A DNA stretch of 64,000 nt from Saprospiraceae bacterium (GCA_016706365.1 JADJJU010000007.1:186001-250000), one strand, 5' to 3'; shown: positions 48,316 through 57,815, numbered from the stretch's first letter. The notes: generated by a model not told the origin, from the letters alone. Numbers and translations are program-made.

Positions 48316-48524
48316 TCATTTTAAGAACGAAAACAATTGAAGGATGTTGATGAGGGTGAATAGATAAATTTGGAACAGTTCTGAGTAGAACACTTAGTCA
48401 ATATTAATATTAGCAACGAAGGAATAAATCTCTTTCAATTTGCCAGAAATGAATGTTTAAAAAGCACCTCAATAGTAGCACAATAACGAAATCTGTTCTT
48501 GTAAATACCTAAACAGTAAAATTT

Positions 48525-48553
48525 AAAAGCCACCGGAATTTCCAGTGGCTTTT
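48525..48553. terminator. Terminator after tRNA-Ala
   Basis: Stem AAAAGCCAC (48525-48533) with GTGGCTTTT (48545-48553) and T-rich flanks on both strands; it lies 7 bases past the 3' end of the minus-strand tRNA. Confidence 0.75.
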
Positions 48554-48559
48554 TTCTTG

Positions 48560-48632
<73 letters not shown>

Positions 48633-48722
48633 GATTGGGTGTGGGTGTGAGTGTGGTGTGTGTAGAGAGTGACGAGTGTGGTGCGGGTAGAGAGAAGAGG
48701 GTGTAGTGTGTGGTTTGAGTGA
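48633..48722 (-). repeat. Degenerate GT-rich tract upstream of tRNA-Ala
   Basis: About 90 bases of plus-strand GTGTGGTGTG / GTAGAGAGA-like words (CA/CT-rich on the tRNA strand) directly abutting the tRNA 5' end. It would be transcribed as part of the tRNA precursor leader. No AACAGCC here. Confidence 0.65.
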
Positions 48723-48756
48723 GAGATTCATAATAACCATAATTACTCACAGGCGG

Positions 48757-48764
48757 CAAATATA
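48757..48764 (-). promoter_or_regulatory. Minus-7 box of tRNA-Ala
   Basis: TATATTTG on the minus strand, matching TAnnTTTG; about 120 bases ahead of the mature tRNA with the GT-rich tract in between. Confidence 0.45.
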
Positions 48765-48799
48765 GAAATGAAAATTGATCAAAAGAACAAAAATCACAA

Positions 48800-49990
48800 T
48801 TACAGATACGCCTGCTCAAATAAAGCAGCTTCTTTTACCGCAGCAGCTACCTTATCCGCTACAGTTTTATTCAAAGATGCAGGTATGATATTCCTTTTTG
48901 AAGGTGTATCAATGCAATCAGCAATGGCATATGCTGCCTTGATTTTCATTAGGGGCGTGATTCTTTTCGCTTTCGCATCCAGAGCACCTCTGAAGATCCC
49001 GGGAAACCCAAGCACATTATTAATTTGATTGGCCATATCACTCCGACCGGTTGCCACCACTGCTGCCCCACCCTGGTATGCCAGTTCAGGCATAATCTCC
49101 GGGAAAGGATTTGCAAGCGCAAAAATGATTGCTTTATTAGCCATTTTCTTAATGTCCGCTTTGGAAAGTAAGTCTCCCTTGCTGACACCAATGAATACAT
49201 CCGCTCCAACTACTGCATCATAGACTGTTCCTTTGACATTTTCAAAATTTGTAAAAGACAAAATCTCCTTCTTTGCAAAATTGAGGTCCTCTCTATCTCT
49301 GTGAATGACACCTTGTGTATCACACATAATAATTTCTTTGACAGGAGTACACTGAGTATCATCCGAATGATCAGCACATCGGAGCAATCTTGCGATGGCA
49401 ATTCCTGCAGCCCCTGCTCCATTAATCACCACTCTCAGGTCTTTGATATCCTTCCCAACATACTTTGCAGCATTGATTAATCCGGCCAAAACCACAATAG
49501 CTGTCCCATGCTGATCATCATGGAATACCGGAATTCCCAAATCCTGTAACCTGCTTTCTACCTCAAAACTTCTTGGTGCTGCAATATCTTCCAGATTGAT
49601 TCCTCCAAATACCGGTGCAATCCTTCGTACAGTTTCAATAATCTCTAGTGTATCCTGAGTGTCCAGGCAAATAGGAAATGCATCGATATTAGCAAATTTC
49701 TTGAATAATAATGCTTTACCCTCCATCACAGGAATAGACGCTTTAGCACCAATATTCCCCAAGCCCAATACTGCAGAACCATCCGTAACAATTGCGACAG
49801 TATTTGATTTCATAGTCAAATCATAAACGCTTTCCGGGTTGCGGTAAATCTCCATGCAGGGTTCAGCCACACCGGGTGAATACACCAGGGATAACATCTT
49901 CTTTGTCGTAACTGATAACTTGGGTTCGATCTGAATTTTACCTCTCAGCTTGCGATGTAGTTCCAGTGCTTGTTTATAAATATCGCTCAT
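48800..49990 (-). CDS. Malic enzyme (NAD(P)-dependent, short form)
   Basis: Oxidative decarboxylation of malate to pyruvate. 396 residues, the catalytic and nucleotide domains only; the phosphotransacetylase-like tail of MaeB is absent. Motifs: SLVYSPGVAEPCMEI, DGSAVLGLGNIGAKAS, FHDDQHGTAIVVLAG, VINGAGAAGIAIARLL and FALANPFPEIMPE. Both metal-binding and NAD(P) sites look intact. Preceded by a TACCTTTG promoter box at 50012. Confidence 0.95.
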   Translation of the reverse strand: MSDIYKQALELHRKLRGKIQIEPKLSVTTKKMLSLVYSPGVAEPCMEIYRNPESVYDLTMKSNTVAIVTDGSAVLGLGNIGAKASIPVMEGKALLFKKFANIDAFPICLDTQDTLEIIETVRRIAPVFGGINLEDIAAPRSFEVESRLQDLGIPVFHDDQHGTAIVVLAGLINAAKYVGKDIKDLRVVINGAGAAGIAIARLLRCADHSDDTQCTPVKEIIMCDTQGVIHRDREDLNFAKKEILSFTNFENVKGTVYDAVVGADVFIGVSKGDLLSKADIKKMANKAIIFALANPFPEIMPELAYQGGAAVVATGRSDMANQINNVLGFPGIFRGALDAKAKRITPLMKIKAAYAIADCIDTPSKRNIIPASLNKTVADKVAAAVKEAALFEQAYL

Positions 49991-50011
49991 ACATTATTTA
50001 AAAATGAGGGG

Positions 50012-50019
50012 CAAAGGTA
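50012..50019 (-). promoter_or_regulatory. Minus-7 box of malic enzyme
   Basis: TACCTTTG on the minus strand, 21 bases before the ATG at 49990. Confidence 0.55.
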
Positions 50020-50029
50020 GAAAAAGATT

Positions 50030-50165
50030 CATATGATTGAGGTTTGTGTGGTGGGGAAGTGTGAGAGTTGGAGAAGATTGATGAGATTGTTGTACGGGAG
50101 TTGGGTGTTGAGTGAAAGTGTGGGAAGATTGATGGGATTGATAAGATTGATAGGATTGAAAGCAG
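50030..50165. repeat. Degenerate GATTGATAG-type tract
   Basis: Plus-strand words such as GATTGATGAGATTG, GGGATTGATAAGATTG and GTGTGAGAGTTGG repeat without exact period between the malic enzyme and carbonic anhydrase genes. An open frame across it is low-complexity Ser/Gln/His and not called. Confidence 0.65.
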
Positions 50166-50241
50166 TTAAATAAAAAAAGCGAATAGAAAAACATTACATG
50201 CTCATTCCACTCGCTTTACAATTGTCTGCAATGAGAAAATT

Positions 50242-50867
50242 TTACATAAGAGTATATATGTCCATAATATTGGCAAGGATCTTGGGAAAATCAATTTGCA
50301 GGTCAATCAATTTACCAGTCTTCATATCAAATACCCAACCGTGAACCCTTAGACCTCTTTCCTTATAAGCTCTTTGAACAGCAGCTGTTTTAATCAAATT
50401 TACACATTGTTCCTGCACATTCAGCTCCACTAATTTGTTATATTTTTCATCCTCATCTTCAATATCATTAAGTACATTTTATGCAGGCGATATACATCGC
50501 GAATATTCCTGAGCCAGGGATTCAGAAAACCAAGGTCCTCCTGCTTCATGGCAGCTTTTACACCTCCACAGTAATAATGCCCGCAAACAACAACAGTTTT
50601 AACTTTTAAATGGTCAATTGCAAAGTTGATCACAGACATCACATTAAGGTCTATACTGATCACCATATTTGCAATATTGCGATGCACGAAGACCTCACCA
50701 GCCTCTGCGCCCATAATCTCCTCTGCTGTAACTCTGCTATCTGAGCAACCAATGTAGAGCACCTCCGGTGTTTGTCCTTTAGCGAGATTATCAAAGTAGT
50801 TTTTATCTAAGGCTAATTTGTCCTGAATCCATTTTTCATTATTTATAAATACCTGATTTAAGTCCAT
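50242..50867 (-). CDS. Beta-class carbonic anhydrase (one frameshift)
   Basis: Zinc enzyme interconverting CO2 and bicarbonate. Reconstructed length ~209 residues. Zinc ligands and dyad: GCSDSR near residue 41, and VVCGHYYCGGVKAAM at ~95. The C-terminal part resumes as NVQEQCVNLIKTAAVQ and VHGWVFDMKTGKLIDL. The frame is lost at 50477-50480 (coding strand AAAA, expected AAAAA, restoring RLHKNVLNDIEDEDEKYNKL). Read as a sequencing deletion. It lies 53 bases after a SulP anion transporter gene on the same strand, so the pair may handle bicarbonate together. Confidence 0.9.
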
Positions 50868-50920
50868 TTCTAAATAAATTTTTCTGATTTAATATTCTGT
50901 TTTTCTTTGAGCTATGAAAC

Positions 50921-52504
50921 CTAATTTGCAGGTAATTCATTTTCAATTTTATAATTATCTTTTATATTCACAAGTACGACATCGATATTTCGATGAGCAG
51001 CTTGTTCCTTGAAGTCATTAATCATTTCGAGCACATCATAATCTATAAAGACCGACCTGGTTCCATCTATGATAACCTTACTGTTTTCAGGAAGGTTTTC
51101 CAGGGTAAGCAGCATACTTGCTTTGTTCAGAAAGGTAACCTCTTCAGAAAGTATTAACTTTATGGGAGTACCATCATGATTATCAGATTTCAGGTATGAA
51201 TATGTATTTTTCATATTGACTCTCAATATGTAGAAAATACCTACAAACATACCAATAGTAATACCTATCAGCAAATCGCTAAACACAATTGCCACGACTG
51301 TTACAATAAAAGGAACAAACTGGTCTCTTCCTGCCTTGAACATAGATTTGTACAAAGATACCTTTGTTAATTTATATCCGGTATATAGAAGTATTGCTGC
51401 AAGGCTGGCATAAGGGATCAGGTTAATGACTTTTGGGATAGTGATCACGGATAGCAAAAGCCATAAGCCATGGAAAAATGCAGATGCTTTCGTTTTGGCT
51501 CCGGCATTCACGTTAGCTGCCCCGCGCACAATCACAGCGGTCAAAGGAAGTCCTCCTATCAAACCTGATACAATATTTCCTATCCCCTGAGCTTTCAATT
51601 CACGGTTGGGAGGAGTGTTTCTCTTATAGGGATCCAATTTGTCAACTGCTTCTGCATTGAGCAATGTTTCCAGGCTGGCCACAATGGCAAGAGTTATGGC
51701 AGCTTTATATACTGCGGGATTAGATACAAATGACCAGTCAGGCATTGTAAACAATCCAAAAAATTCATTCACTGATGTGGCAACCGGAATAATAACCAAA
51801 TGCTCAGGAGATAACACCAAATTGGAAGAGCTGCTCTTAAACAATTCATTTAATAAGACCCCGATAACTACAACAAGAAGTGGGGCAGGCACTAGTTTCA
51901 TTGCATTCAACTTGATTTTTGGCCATATGATGAGAATTGCCAGAGAGGCAGCAGTTATTATCAATGCACCCGGGTTCATCAATTGGAAAGCAGAAATTAT
52001 TGCCGAAAATGTATTCTCATGGTCTCTTTGAAAAAAGTCCATATCCCCAAATGTATCAGAGTCATAACCAAGTGCATGAGGAATCTGCTTAAATATTAGA
52101 ATAATACCAATTGCTGCCAACATCCCTTTTATAACGCTGCTGGGAAAATAATTTCCCACTGTACCTGCCTTCAAATAACCAAGAATAAACTGGAGAACAC
52201 CAGCCATCACTACAGCCAGCAAAAAACCCTCCCATACTCCAATATCTGTTATAGCATTCAATACTATGACTGTGAGACCTGCTGCAGGACCACTTACCCC
52301 TAGTTGGGCACCTGAGAATACGGAAATTACCAAACCCCCGACGATACCGGCAATAATACCTGAAAATAAGGGAGCACCAGAGGCTAGTGCTATACCGAGA
52401 CATAAAGGCAAAGCCACTAAAAATACAACCACTGAAGCCGGTAAATCATTTTTCAAAGTTGTGAGGGGTATACCAAACTTTTGGTACAACTTCGTAACAG
52501 TCAT
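50921..52504 (-). CDS. SulP family inorganic anion transporter
   Basis: 527 residues from MTVTKLYQKFGIPLTTLKND; an earlier Met adds 19 residues without family match. About 12 to 14 membrane helices with SulP motifs (VALPLCLGIALASGAPLFSG, GAQLGVSGPAAGLTVIVLN, NRELKAQGIGNIVSGLIGGL). A cytosolic STAS domain follows at ~430-520 (KVIIDGTRSVFIDYDVLEMI). Members carry sulfate, bicarbonate or other anions. The neighbouring carbonic anhydrase favours bicarbonate, as in known SulP-anhydrase pairs, but this is inference. Confidence 0.92.
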   Translation of the reverse strand: MTVTKLYQKFGIPLTTLKNDLPASVVVFLVALPLCLGIALASGAPLFSGIIAGIVGGLVISVFSGAQLGVSGPAAGLTVIVLNAITDIGVWEGFLLAVVMAGVLQFILGYLKAGTVGNYFPSSVIKGMLAAIGIILIFKQIPHALGYDSDTFGDMDFFQRDHENTFSAIISAFQLMNPGALIITAASLAILIIWPKIKLNAMKLVPAPLLVVVIGVLLNELFKSSSSNLVLSPEHLVIIPVATSVNEFFGLFTMPDWSFVSNPAVYKAAITLAIVASLETLLNAEAVDKLDPYKRNTPPNRELKAQGIGNIVSGLIGGLPLTAVIVRGAANVNAGAKTKASAFFHGLWLLLSVITIPKVINLIPYASLAAILLYTGYKLTKVSLYKSMFKAGRDQFVPFIVTVVAIVFSDLLIGITIGMFVGIFYILRVNMKNTYSYLKSDNHDGTPIKLILSEEVTFLNKASMLLTLENLPENSKVIIDGTRSVFIDYDVLEMINDFKEQAAHRNIDVVLVNIKDNYKIENELPAN

Positions 52505-52584
52505 AAAAATTAAATTTTCGTTTATAGGAATTAGCGATAAGTATGATTTACTTACCTGCAAGTGAATTTTCTAATGCTTATGAT

Positions 52585-52944
52585 TTAGGTTTCCGGGGGA
52601 GTATATATGGAATCCAGGAAAATATTCTGCCATGAGAAATGCAGAAAAAAAGCAAGAACAGATGAGGCTAATTTAATGTTAAGCCAGGAATATTGCTCGT
52701 TAAGGCATTGTGGCTCTTTTTCAATGATATCAGAGTACTGAGAGAAAGGATTTTGTTCACCTTCCATGGGCTCATTATCTGATTCGTGGTCAGAGAGCCG
52801 AACAAATTCGTTCATCTCGACTTTCTCTGAACTTAAATTATAAAATGCAATCATTCTCAAGGTGTCCGAACCAAGGGTGGCCATGACCAAACTACAAATG
52901 ATGAGAATTGAGTGAATTTTAAATTGCATACGCGGAGTGTTCAA
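52585..52944 (-). CDS. Small hypothetical membrane-associated protein
   Basis: 119 residues (or 114 from the second Met), with a hydrophobic N-terminal segment (IHSILIICSLVMATLGS) and a second one near the end (LASSVLAFFLHFSWQNIF). The middle is acidic with Cys and Pro. It sits 80 bases upstream of the SulP transporter on the same strand and may be co-transcribed. No family recognised; coding status is likely but not certain. Confidence 0.5.
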   Translation of the reverse strand: MNTPRMQFKIHSILIICSLVMATLGSDTLRMIAFYNLSSEKVEMNEFVRLSDHESDNEPMEGEQNPFSQYSDIIEKEPQCLNEQYSWLNIKLASSVLAFFLHFSWQNIFLDSIYTPPET

Positions 52945-53092
52945 AAACTTACAAACGACTTTGAACTAAAAGTGTTCAATGGAGATGCAATAAATCTCAA
53001 TAAATTACAATACGACAAAATTAATTTCTTGTAACTGAAAGCTGCAAAACAGTATGTTAAAAAGGTTCTCTTGCTGATGAGTCCGAAAAAAA

Positions 53093-53545
53093 TTATTCCT
53101 GATCCTCTTCAAGATTGAGGTCGAAATCTGCTTCTTCGTCCAGATATAATATATATCTTTCTTTATCTGGCCCCGTTTCTTCAAGACCTTCATCGTTAAG
53201 CATTATCAATTGCCCGGGTCTGATTAAAAATTTATTTAATCCACTTGTTTCAGTCCTGATAAGTTGGATCTGGTCCCCTTCCTTTTGAAAAGTCCCGTCT
53301 TCAAGAAAGATTTCATCAGTTTTGCCCTGATAAACCAATGACATATTGTACCTACCAGATGTGAGCACTAATTCAATTTCTATTCCCTCACAATCGTCAC
53401 ATGGTACTACACCTGTATAAGTGCCCTGAACTTCATCAGGAATAACTAATTCTTCCTCTGTTTTACTCGTACCTTCTGCTACATCCGAATCAGAGGCACA
53501 AGCAATCAATCCCAGGCTCAAATACAAAAGGAAAAGTTTTTTCAT
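53093..53545 (-). CDS. NlpE-like copper-resistance family lipoprotein
   Basis: 150 residues. Lipoprotein signal with LIACAS (Cys at ~16). The NlpE N-terminal domain signature is clear: GTYTGVVPCDDCEGIEIELV, followed by YQGKTDEIFLEDGTF and a GDQIQLI strand. The CxxC is the feature linked to copper or redox sensing in NlpE. The tail is strongly acidic (DEEADFDLNLEEDQE). Stand-alone gene, intact. Confidence 0.85.
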   Translation of the reverse strand: MKKLFLLYLSLGLIACASDSDVAEGTSKTEEELVIPDEVQGTYTGVVPCDDCEGIEIELVLTSGRYNMSLVYQGKTDEIFLEDGTFQKEGDQIQLIRTETSGLNKFLIRPGQLIMLNDEGLEETGPDKERYILYLDEEADFDLNLEEDQE

Positions 53546-53770
53546 ACTGCATTACAACTTTAAAGGTCAAATATAAGATTATAAATACATGTGATCTGAA
53601 AATAATGAGACCATTGAATATTTTTTATAGTATATGCTTCCAAATACACTGACACCCTTATATCCATTTTTTTGAAATATAAAAATAATTTATATCTATT
53701 TCTTTATACTCGAACAGAAATCTCTTGTGCAATACAAGTGAAAAAATTACATTTGATTGAGAAGAATAAA

Positions 53771-54587
53771 ATGATGTGTAAATTTCACTGCTATCGATTC
53801 ATATTATTAGTATTATTTGCGACATCGGCAAGTAATGTTTTTGCACAGGAACTGGGCTATTCCCGCATATGGTCTGTTCAGACCGGAGTAATGTATTCGA
53901 CAGTAACTGCCTCCGGAAAGCACATTGAGAGAGATGCTGACCTGTTTATTCATTCTGAGCAAATTGAGAAATATAAAACAAAAATGGGATGGATGGCCGG
54001 CCTTGGTCATTTTCAGAGGATAAACCGATGTATGGGAATCCAAAATGGCTATGTCATTTGCTCATAGCAGAAAGTCTGCTCAGTATCAATCAAATACAAT
54101 TTTTCAAAAAGTAGTGGAAACTGTAGATGGTTCCTTTTTATACAACAATCTGTATTTTCAAACTTATACAGCTCCGAGATTATATTTTGGACAATTCAAG
54201 AGATTTTATGTGGAACTCGGTCCATATCTGGAATGGAATATTTTGAATTTATCGTCCTTTAAAGGCTCTAAAGTAGAGTATTTTGAAGTTGTCCATGATC
54301 TTGGAAGACCAGTTCTTGTAGAATTAATCAACCCAACAGAATCAAAACTGGATCATAAGGCTGACATTAAAAAGACAGACTTTGGCGGTGCAATTTCAGT
54401 CGGTACTTTCCTGGCCTTACCGGGACAACATATGATACAGCTGGAATTAAGATATAGCAGGGGAGCATTCTTATTTAGTGAATTTAAAGGAATGCGTCAG
54501 AACAGATTTTTCTTCATTCTAAGCTATAGCCTTCCCCATTTCAAATCACATTCCATTGATTTGTATTTGCCGTACCTTAACTCCTGA
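53771..54587 (+). CDS. Small outer-membrane beta-barrel protein (one frameshift)
   Basis: Reconstructed length ~271 residues. The start is MMCKFHCYRFILLVLFATSA (signal peptide ending near VFAQE); upstream in-frame Met codons lack signal character. The mature part starts RIWSVQTGVMYSTV and continues as short aromatic-flanked strands (APRLYFGQFKRFYVELG, IQLELRYSRGAFLF) to FFFILSYSLP, as in PorT-like barrels. The frame is lost near 54042-54047 (one extra base, AAAA or GG), between RINRCMGIQ and AMSFAHSRKSAQYQ. Read as a sequencing insertion. Function unknown. Confidence 0.72.
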
Positions 54588-54590
54588 AGA

Positions 54591-54773
54591 TAGTGAATGG
54601 TGAATGGTGGAATGTTAAATTTTAAATGTTGAATTTTAAATGTGGAATGGCAAACAGCCGATAGTGAGATGTGAAATGTGAATGGTGAATGGTGAATGGT
54701 GAATAGTGAATGGTGAATGGTAAACAGCCTATAGTGAGATGTGAAATGGTGAGTGGTGAATGGCAAACAGCCG
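54591..54773 (+). repeat. Degenerate GTGAATGG tract with three AACAGCC motifs
   Basis: Words GTGAATGG, GTGAGATGTGAAATG and TTAAATGTTGAAT repeat from just after the barrel gene stop. AACAGCC occurs at 54653, 54723 and 54766 (spacings 70 and 43), each followed by GATAGTGAG, TATAGTGAG or GATG. The same words appear in reverse complement at 59175-59480. It lies between two convergent genes. Confidence 0.75.
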
Positions 54774-54844
54774 ATGCATATGGCAACTTTACTTAGGGAA
54801 ATTACCCCTGGTATGTTGTAAGAGTGGAGGTAGTTTAAAAACGA

Positions 54845-56920
54845 TTATTCCTCCTGTTGCTTTGGATATTCTATTCTTGCGTGATAAATACTCTTCAGCA
54901 TTTTCTTGAACACCTTTTTAGCAATTTCAAGCTCCTCAAAGCTCAGTTCTGAATGCTGTAATTGAGCTCCTATCAGCTTTTGCTGAATGATAACATCCAC
55001 GAATTGCTCAATATCCTTTGCTGAATTGAACTGCATAGAACGGGAAGCTGCTTCCAGAGAATCTGCGATCATGAGTAAAGTTTGCTCCTTGGTCCTGGGT
55101 CTTGGTCCGGGGTAAGTAAAAAGTGCATCTGTGGATTCACTTTTTGCATTGGTTTCAAGATACTTGCGATAAAAATACTCCACCTTAGTCGTACCGTGGT
55201 GAGTTCTTATGAAATCAATAATGACTGGAGGTAAATTATATTCCTTAGCTATTAGAGCGCCTTCGTTAACATGATCGATGATGATCTTTGCACTTTCCAG
55301 CGGGCCCAGCTCATTGTGAGGATTTCGTTCGCCGGTATTCTCAACAAAAAAACCAGGATTTTTAATCTTCCCAATATCGTGGTACAATGCCCCCACTTTT
55401 ACCATCAGAGCATTTGCACCGATTTTATTAGCAGCTGCCTCAGCCATATTGGCAACCTGAATGCTGTGCTGAAATGTACCCGGTGCTCGAATAGAAAGCT
55501 TTTTAAGCAATGGTTTATTCAAATCACTCAATTCTGCTAAGGTAATAGATGAGGTAAACCCAAAAATTCTTTCTACCAATGGAATCATCGGGTAAGCAAG
55601 TAAGGTCAATACACCATTCAGCAATAACCAATTATAATTTTTCCAGTTGATAGCATCGAGCGAGCCTTCTTTTATTAAGGAAATACATAAGTATCCCATA
55701 AAAAAAGCGAAAATGATCAGAAATATAGAATAGAAAAATCCTGCCCAATACCTGGTCTCTGTCTCAATCAATACTGCCACTAATCCCCCCAGAATCATTA
55801 AAAATGCAAAGTCAAGTCCTAATGTAGTAATAAAGGATGCAATAAGAATCAGAATAATGAGTGTAATAAATGCCAGCTTTTCATCAAAAAAATTCTTTAT
55901 AACTATTGGCACAACACAGATGGGGACAATGTATACACCAATAAAAGTGTTTCTCTCCACCGCAAAAACTATATATGAAAAGAGTACTATCAAAAGCAGG
56001 AAGAATGACAATTTCCGAAAACTGTTAATCACCTCAGGAGCTTTGTACACCAGATAAAGGTAAAATAACCCCATTACCAGCATGGAAAATAATAAGTGAC
56101 CAACATACACCTGCCATCTCCTGTCTTTGTCCAGGGCCTGCGATTCATGACGCTCTTTCAATGACATCAACTGCTGGTATGCCTCTTCATCGACCATTGC
56201 GCCTTTTCTGATGATAATTTCTCCTTTGTTGACTTTACCACTTGCTTTGACAATTGAGCTGCTTTCTTCATCTAAAATCTTCTGGGACAAAATGGCATTG
56301 TATTCAATATTGGGCCGGAGTAAAGATGACAATTCAGTTTGCCAGAATTCAGCCAGTTCAGGATTATTCTTTTGAATTTCTACAGTGAGTTCATCACGGG
56401 CTGATTTAAGCGTATAAAATTGCTCTATTGATCTGAGTGAAAGAACTCCCTGTGCTTGGACCTGAATAACTTTTATAGTATCAGGAAGTCCGGAAGAAGT
56501 GGGAAACTGAAAAATGCCTCTTTCATAAATCTGAGCTAATCTATTAAAGAGAAATTTGGCAAAATCAGGAATTTGTTTTTGTATTTGATTCAACTCTTCC
56601 CATTTCGGGGCGGAATCTTTGATCAATTTTTCCATTGCAGTTGTGACCTCTTGTTCTCTTTCACTCACTTTGTTGAATACAGGAATAAAATCCTTCATCA
56701 AATTGGACTGAATACTATCAATTTCAATTTTGGATTTCCTTATGGGAAAATCTACGGGTGCATACAGGTCTTCATATTTCCATACTCTTCCTTTCTTGAA
56801 ATCATATTTGAAATTGGCATTTCCAGGAAAGAGCAGACTGATAGCAAAAATGGCAGCTAGAAATAAGATTGCCCTGAGTACCGGCGGAAGATTACGATTG
56901 ATTTCGGTGAGTAAATTCAT
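54845..56920 (-). CDS. 7TM-HD phosphohydrolase (PgpH-like)
   Basis: 691 residues. N-terminal helix, a large extracytoplasmic 7TMR-HD sensor domain (~50-270, with IVKASGKVNKGEIIIRKGAMV). A block of seven membrane helices (~280-455) follows, then a cytosolic HD domain: FQHSIQVANMAEAAANKIGA, GALYHDIGKIKNP with the HD pair, HNELGPLESAKIIIDHV and RTHHGT. Listeria PgpH of this layout hydrolyses cyclic di-AMP, so a c-di-AMP phosphodiesterase is likely; the ligand of the outer domain is unknown. Intact. Confidence 0.92.
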   Translation of the reverse strand: MNLLTEINRNLPPVLRAILFLAAIFAISLLFPGNANFKYDFKKGRVWKYEDLYAPVDFPIRKSKIEIDSIQSNLMKDFIPVFNKVSEREQEVTTAMEKLIKDSAPKWEELNQIQKQIPDFAKFLFNRLAQIYERGIFQFPTSSGLPDTIKVIQVQAQGVLSLRSIEQFYTLKSARDELTVEIQKNNPELAEFWQTELSSLLRPNIEYNAILSQKILDEESSSIVKASGKVNKGEIIIRKGAMVDEEAYQQLMSLKERHESQALDKDRRWQVYVGHLLFSMLVMGLFYLYLVYKAPEVINSFRKLSFFLLLIVLFSYIVFAVERNTFIGVYIVPICVVPIVIKNFFDEKLAFITLIILILIASFITTLGLDFAFLMILGGLVAVLIETETRYWAGFFYSIFLIIFAFFMGYLCISLIKEGSLDAINWKNYNWLLLNGVLTLLAYPMIPLVERIFGFTSSITLAELSDLNKPLLKKLSIRAPGTFQHSIQVANMAEAAANKIGANALMVKVGALYHDIGKIKNPGFFVENTGERNPHNELGPLESAKIIIDHVNEGALIAKEYNLPPVIIDFIRTHHGTTKVEYFYRKYLETNAKSESTDALFTYPGPRPRTKEQTLLMIADSLEAASRSMQFNSAKDIEQFVDVIIQQKLIGAQLQHSELSFEELEIAKKVFKKMLKSIYHARIEYPKQQEE

Positions 56921-56964
56921 ATGTTCCTGCTAAGATACGATCCTAAGAATGATGAACAAAAATA

Positions 56965-57517
56965 TTACTTGCGGGGAACCCATGGTATTTCAGTTTTTCC
57001 TTTCAGATAACAAATATATCTGGCCAGTGTAAAAAGATAATCTGATAATCTGTTAAGGTACACAATAACCATTTCCGGAACTTCATCTGATTGGGCAAGA
57101 GTCACGACTCTTCGCTCTGCTCTCCTGCAAACGCATCTGGCTATATGGCAATGGGAAGCGACAACATCTCCGCCAGGTAAGATAAACGACTTTAAAGGAG
57201 AAATCATAGCATCCATTTTATCAATAGCTTCTTCAAGAAATAAAATATCAGATTCTAATAATTCAGGCAGCGATAGTTTCTTTCCCGGCTGAGCTGAAAG
57301 ATGAGAGGCTAGAGTGAATAAACGGTCCTGAATTTCCAGCAATTCCATTCGGATCGGTTCATTTTCCGCAAGATCAGAGACAAGGGCCTATATAACTGTT
57401 CAATTCATCGACAGTACCATAGGCCTCTATACGAATATGGTCTTTAGACAAGCGCATTCCACCGAAGAGTCCAGTCTGACCTTTATCACCTGTTTTAGTA
57501 TATATCTTGAAAGCCAT
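56965..57517 (-). CDS. ATP:cob(I)alamin adenosyltransferase, PduO type (one frameshift)
   Basis: Makes adenosylcobalamin from cob(I)alamin and ATP. The N-terminal piece (51 codons from the ATG at 57517) reads IYTKTGDKGQTGLFGGMRLS then IEAYGTVDELNSYIG, the ATP-binding signature of the PduO family. The remainder (from 57348) carries FILPGGDVVASHCHIARCVC and RRAERRVVTL, the second signature, and ends EIPWVPRK. The pieces are joined by removing one base from the GGG at 57384-57386, giving NSYIGLVSDLAENEPIRMEL. Length then ~184 residues, normal. Read as a sequencing insertion. A hairpin overlaps the start codon (57515-57548). Confidence 0.88.
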
Positions 57518-57548
57518 TTGAGTGCATTTCATGAAGAAAGCTCAAATG
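57515..57548 (-). promoter_or_regulatory. Hairpin overlapping the adenosyltransferase start codon
   Basis: CATTTGAG and CTCAAATG, 18 bases apart, form an 8-bp stem in the message; the ATG of the adenosyltransferase is within the 3' arm. Such a fold could limit ribosome access. No conserved cobalamin riboswitch box was recognised. Confidence 0.4.
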
Positions 57549-57739
57549 TAAGCAAGTAGTAAATAGAAATTGTAAAAGAAGTGCCTCCACAGAGAAAGTA
57601 GTATCAAAAATACTAAATCGCAGCTCTTTCAGGACAATGTAGTGCGGGTCGATGTGGTTCTGCAGTTGAATCAAGTACCCTTTAATTGAAATAATGTTCA
57701 TAAATGTCGCTATAAGATTAATTAATAAGGTTGATTTAT

Positions 57740-57807
57740 CAACCGTTCTGCGCCAGACGAAGTCTGGAGGCCGTAGGCCGGAAGACAAGTCTGGCGCAGA
57801 ACGGTTG
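57740..57807. repeat. Large palindrome beside the IS256-type transposase
   Basis: A 19-bp perfect inverted repeat (57740-57758 with 57789-57807, reading CAACCGTTCTGCGCCAGAC and its complement) encloses nested palindromes CCAGAC-GAA-GTCTGG and GGCC-GTA-GGCC. It lies 8 bases past the transposase stop. It may be a dispersed REP-type element, a terminator, or part of the IS end; a matching copy on the far side of the transposase was not found. An overlapping GGTTGA-TTTA-TCAACC palindrome is at 57729-57744. Confidence 0.7.
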
Positions 57808-57815
57808 CCCGGTTT

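Noticed and set aside
49994..50194. 66-codon Ser/Gln/His-rich frame
   Set aside because: Low-complexity translation of the GATTGATAG-type tract.
50620..50645. ACATCAC in the carbonic anhydrase gene
   Set aside because: Lies in coding sequence without hairpins; chance match to the array spacer.
54524..54766. 80-codon minus-strand frame rich in His, Phe and Thr
   Set aside because: It is the translation of the GTGAATGG-type tract.
57495..57788. 97-codon frame on the minus strand between the transposase and the adenosyltransferase
   Set aside because: It overlaps the adenosyltransferase start and the 57740 palindrome, has no recognisable domain, and is best explained as chance in a short gap.
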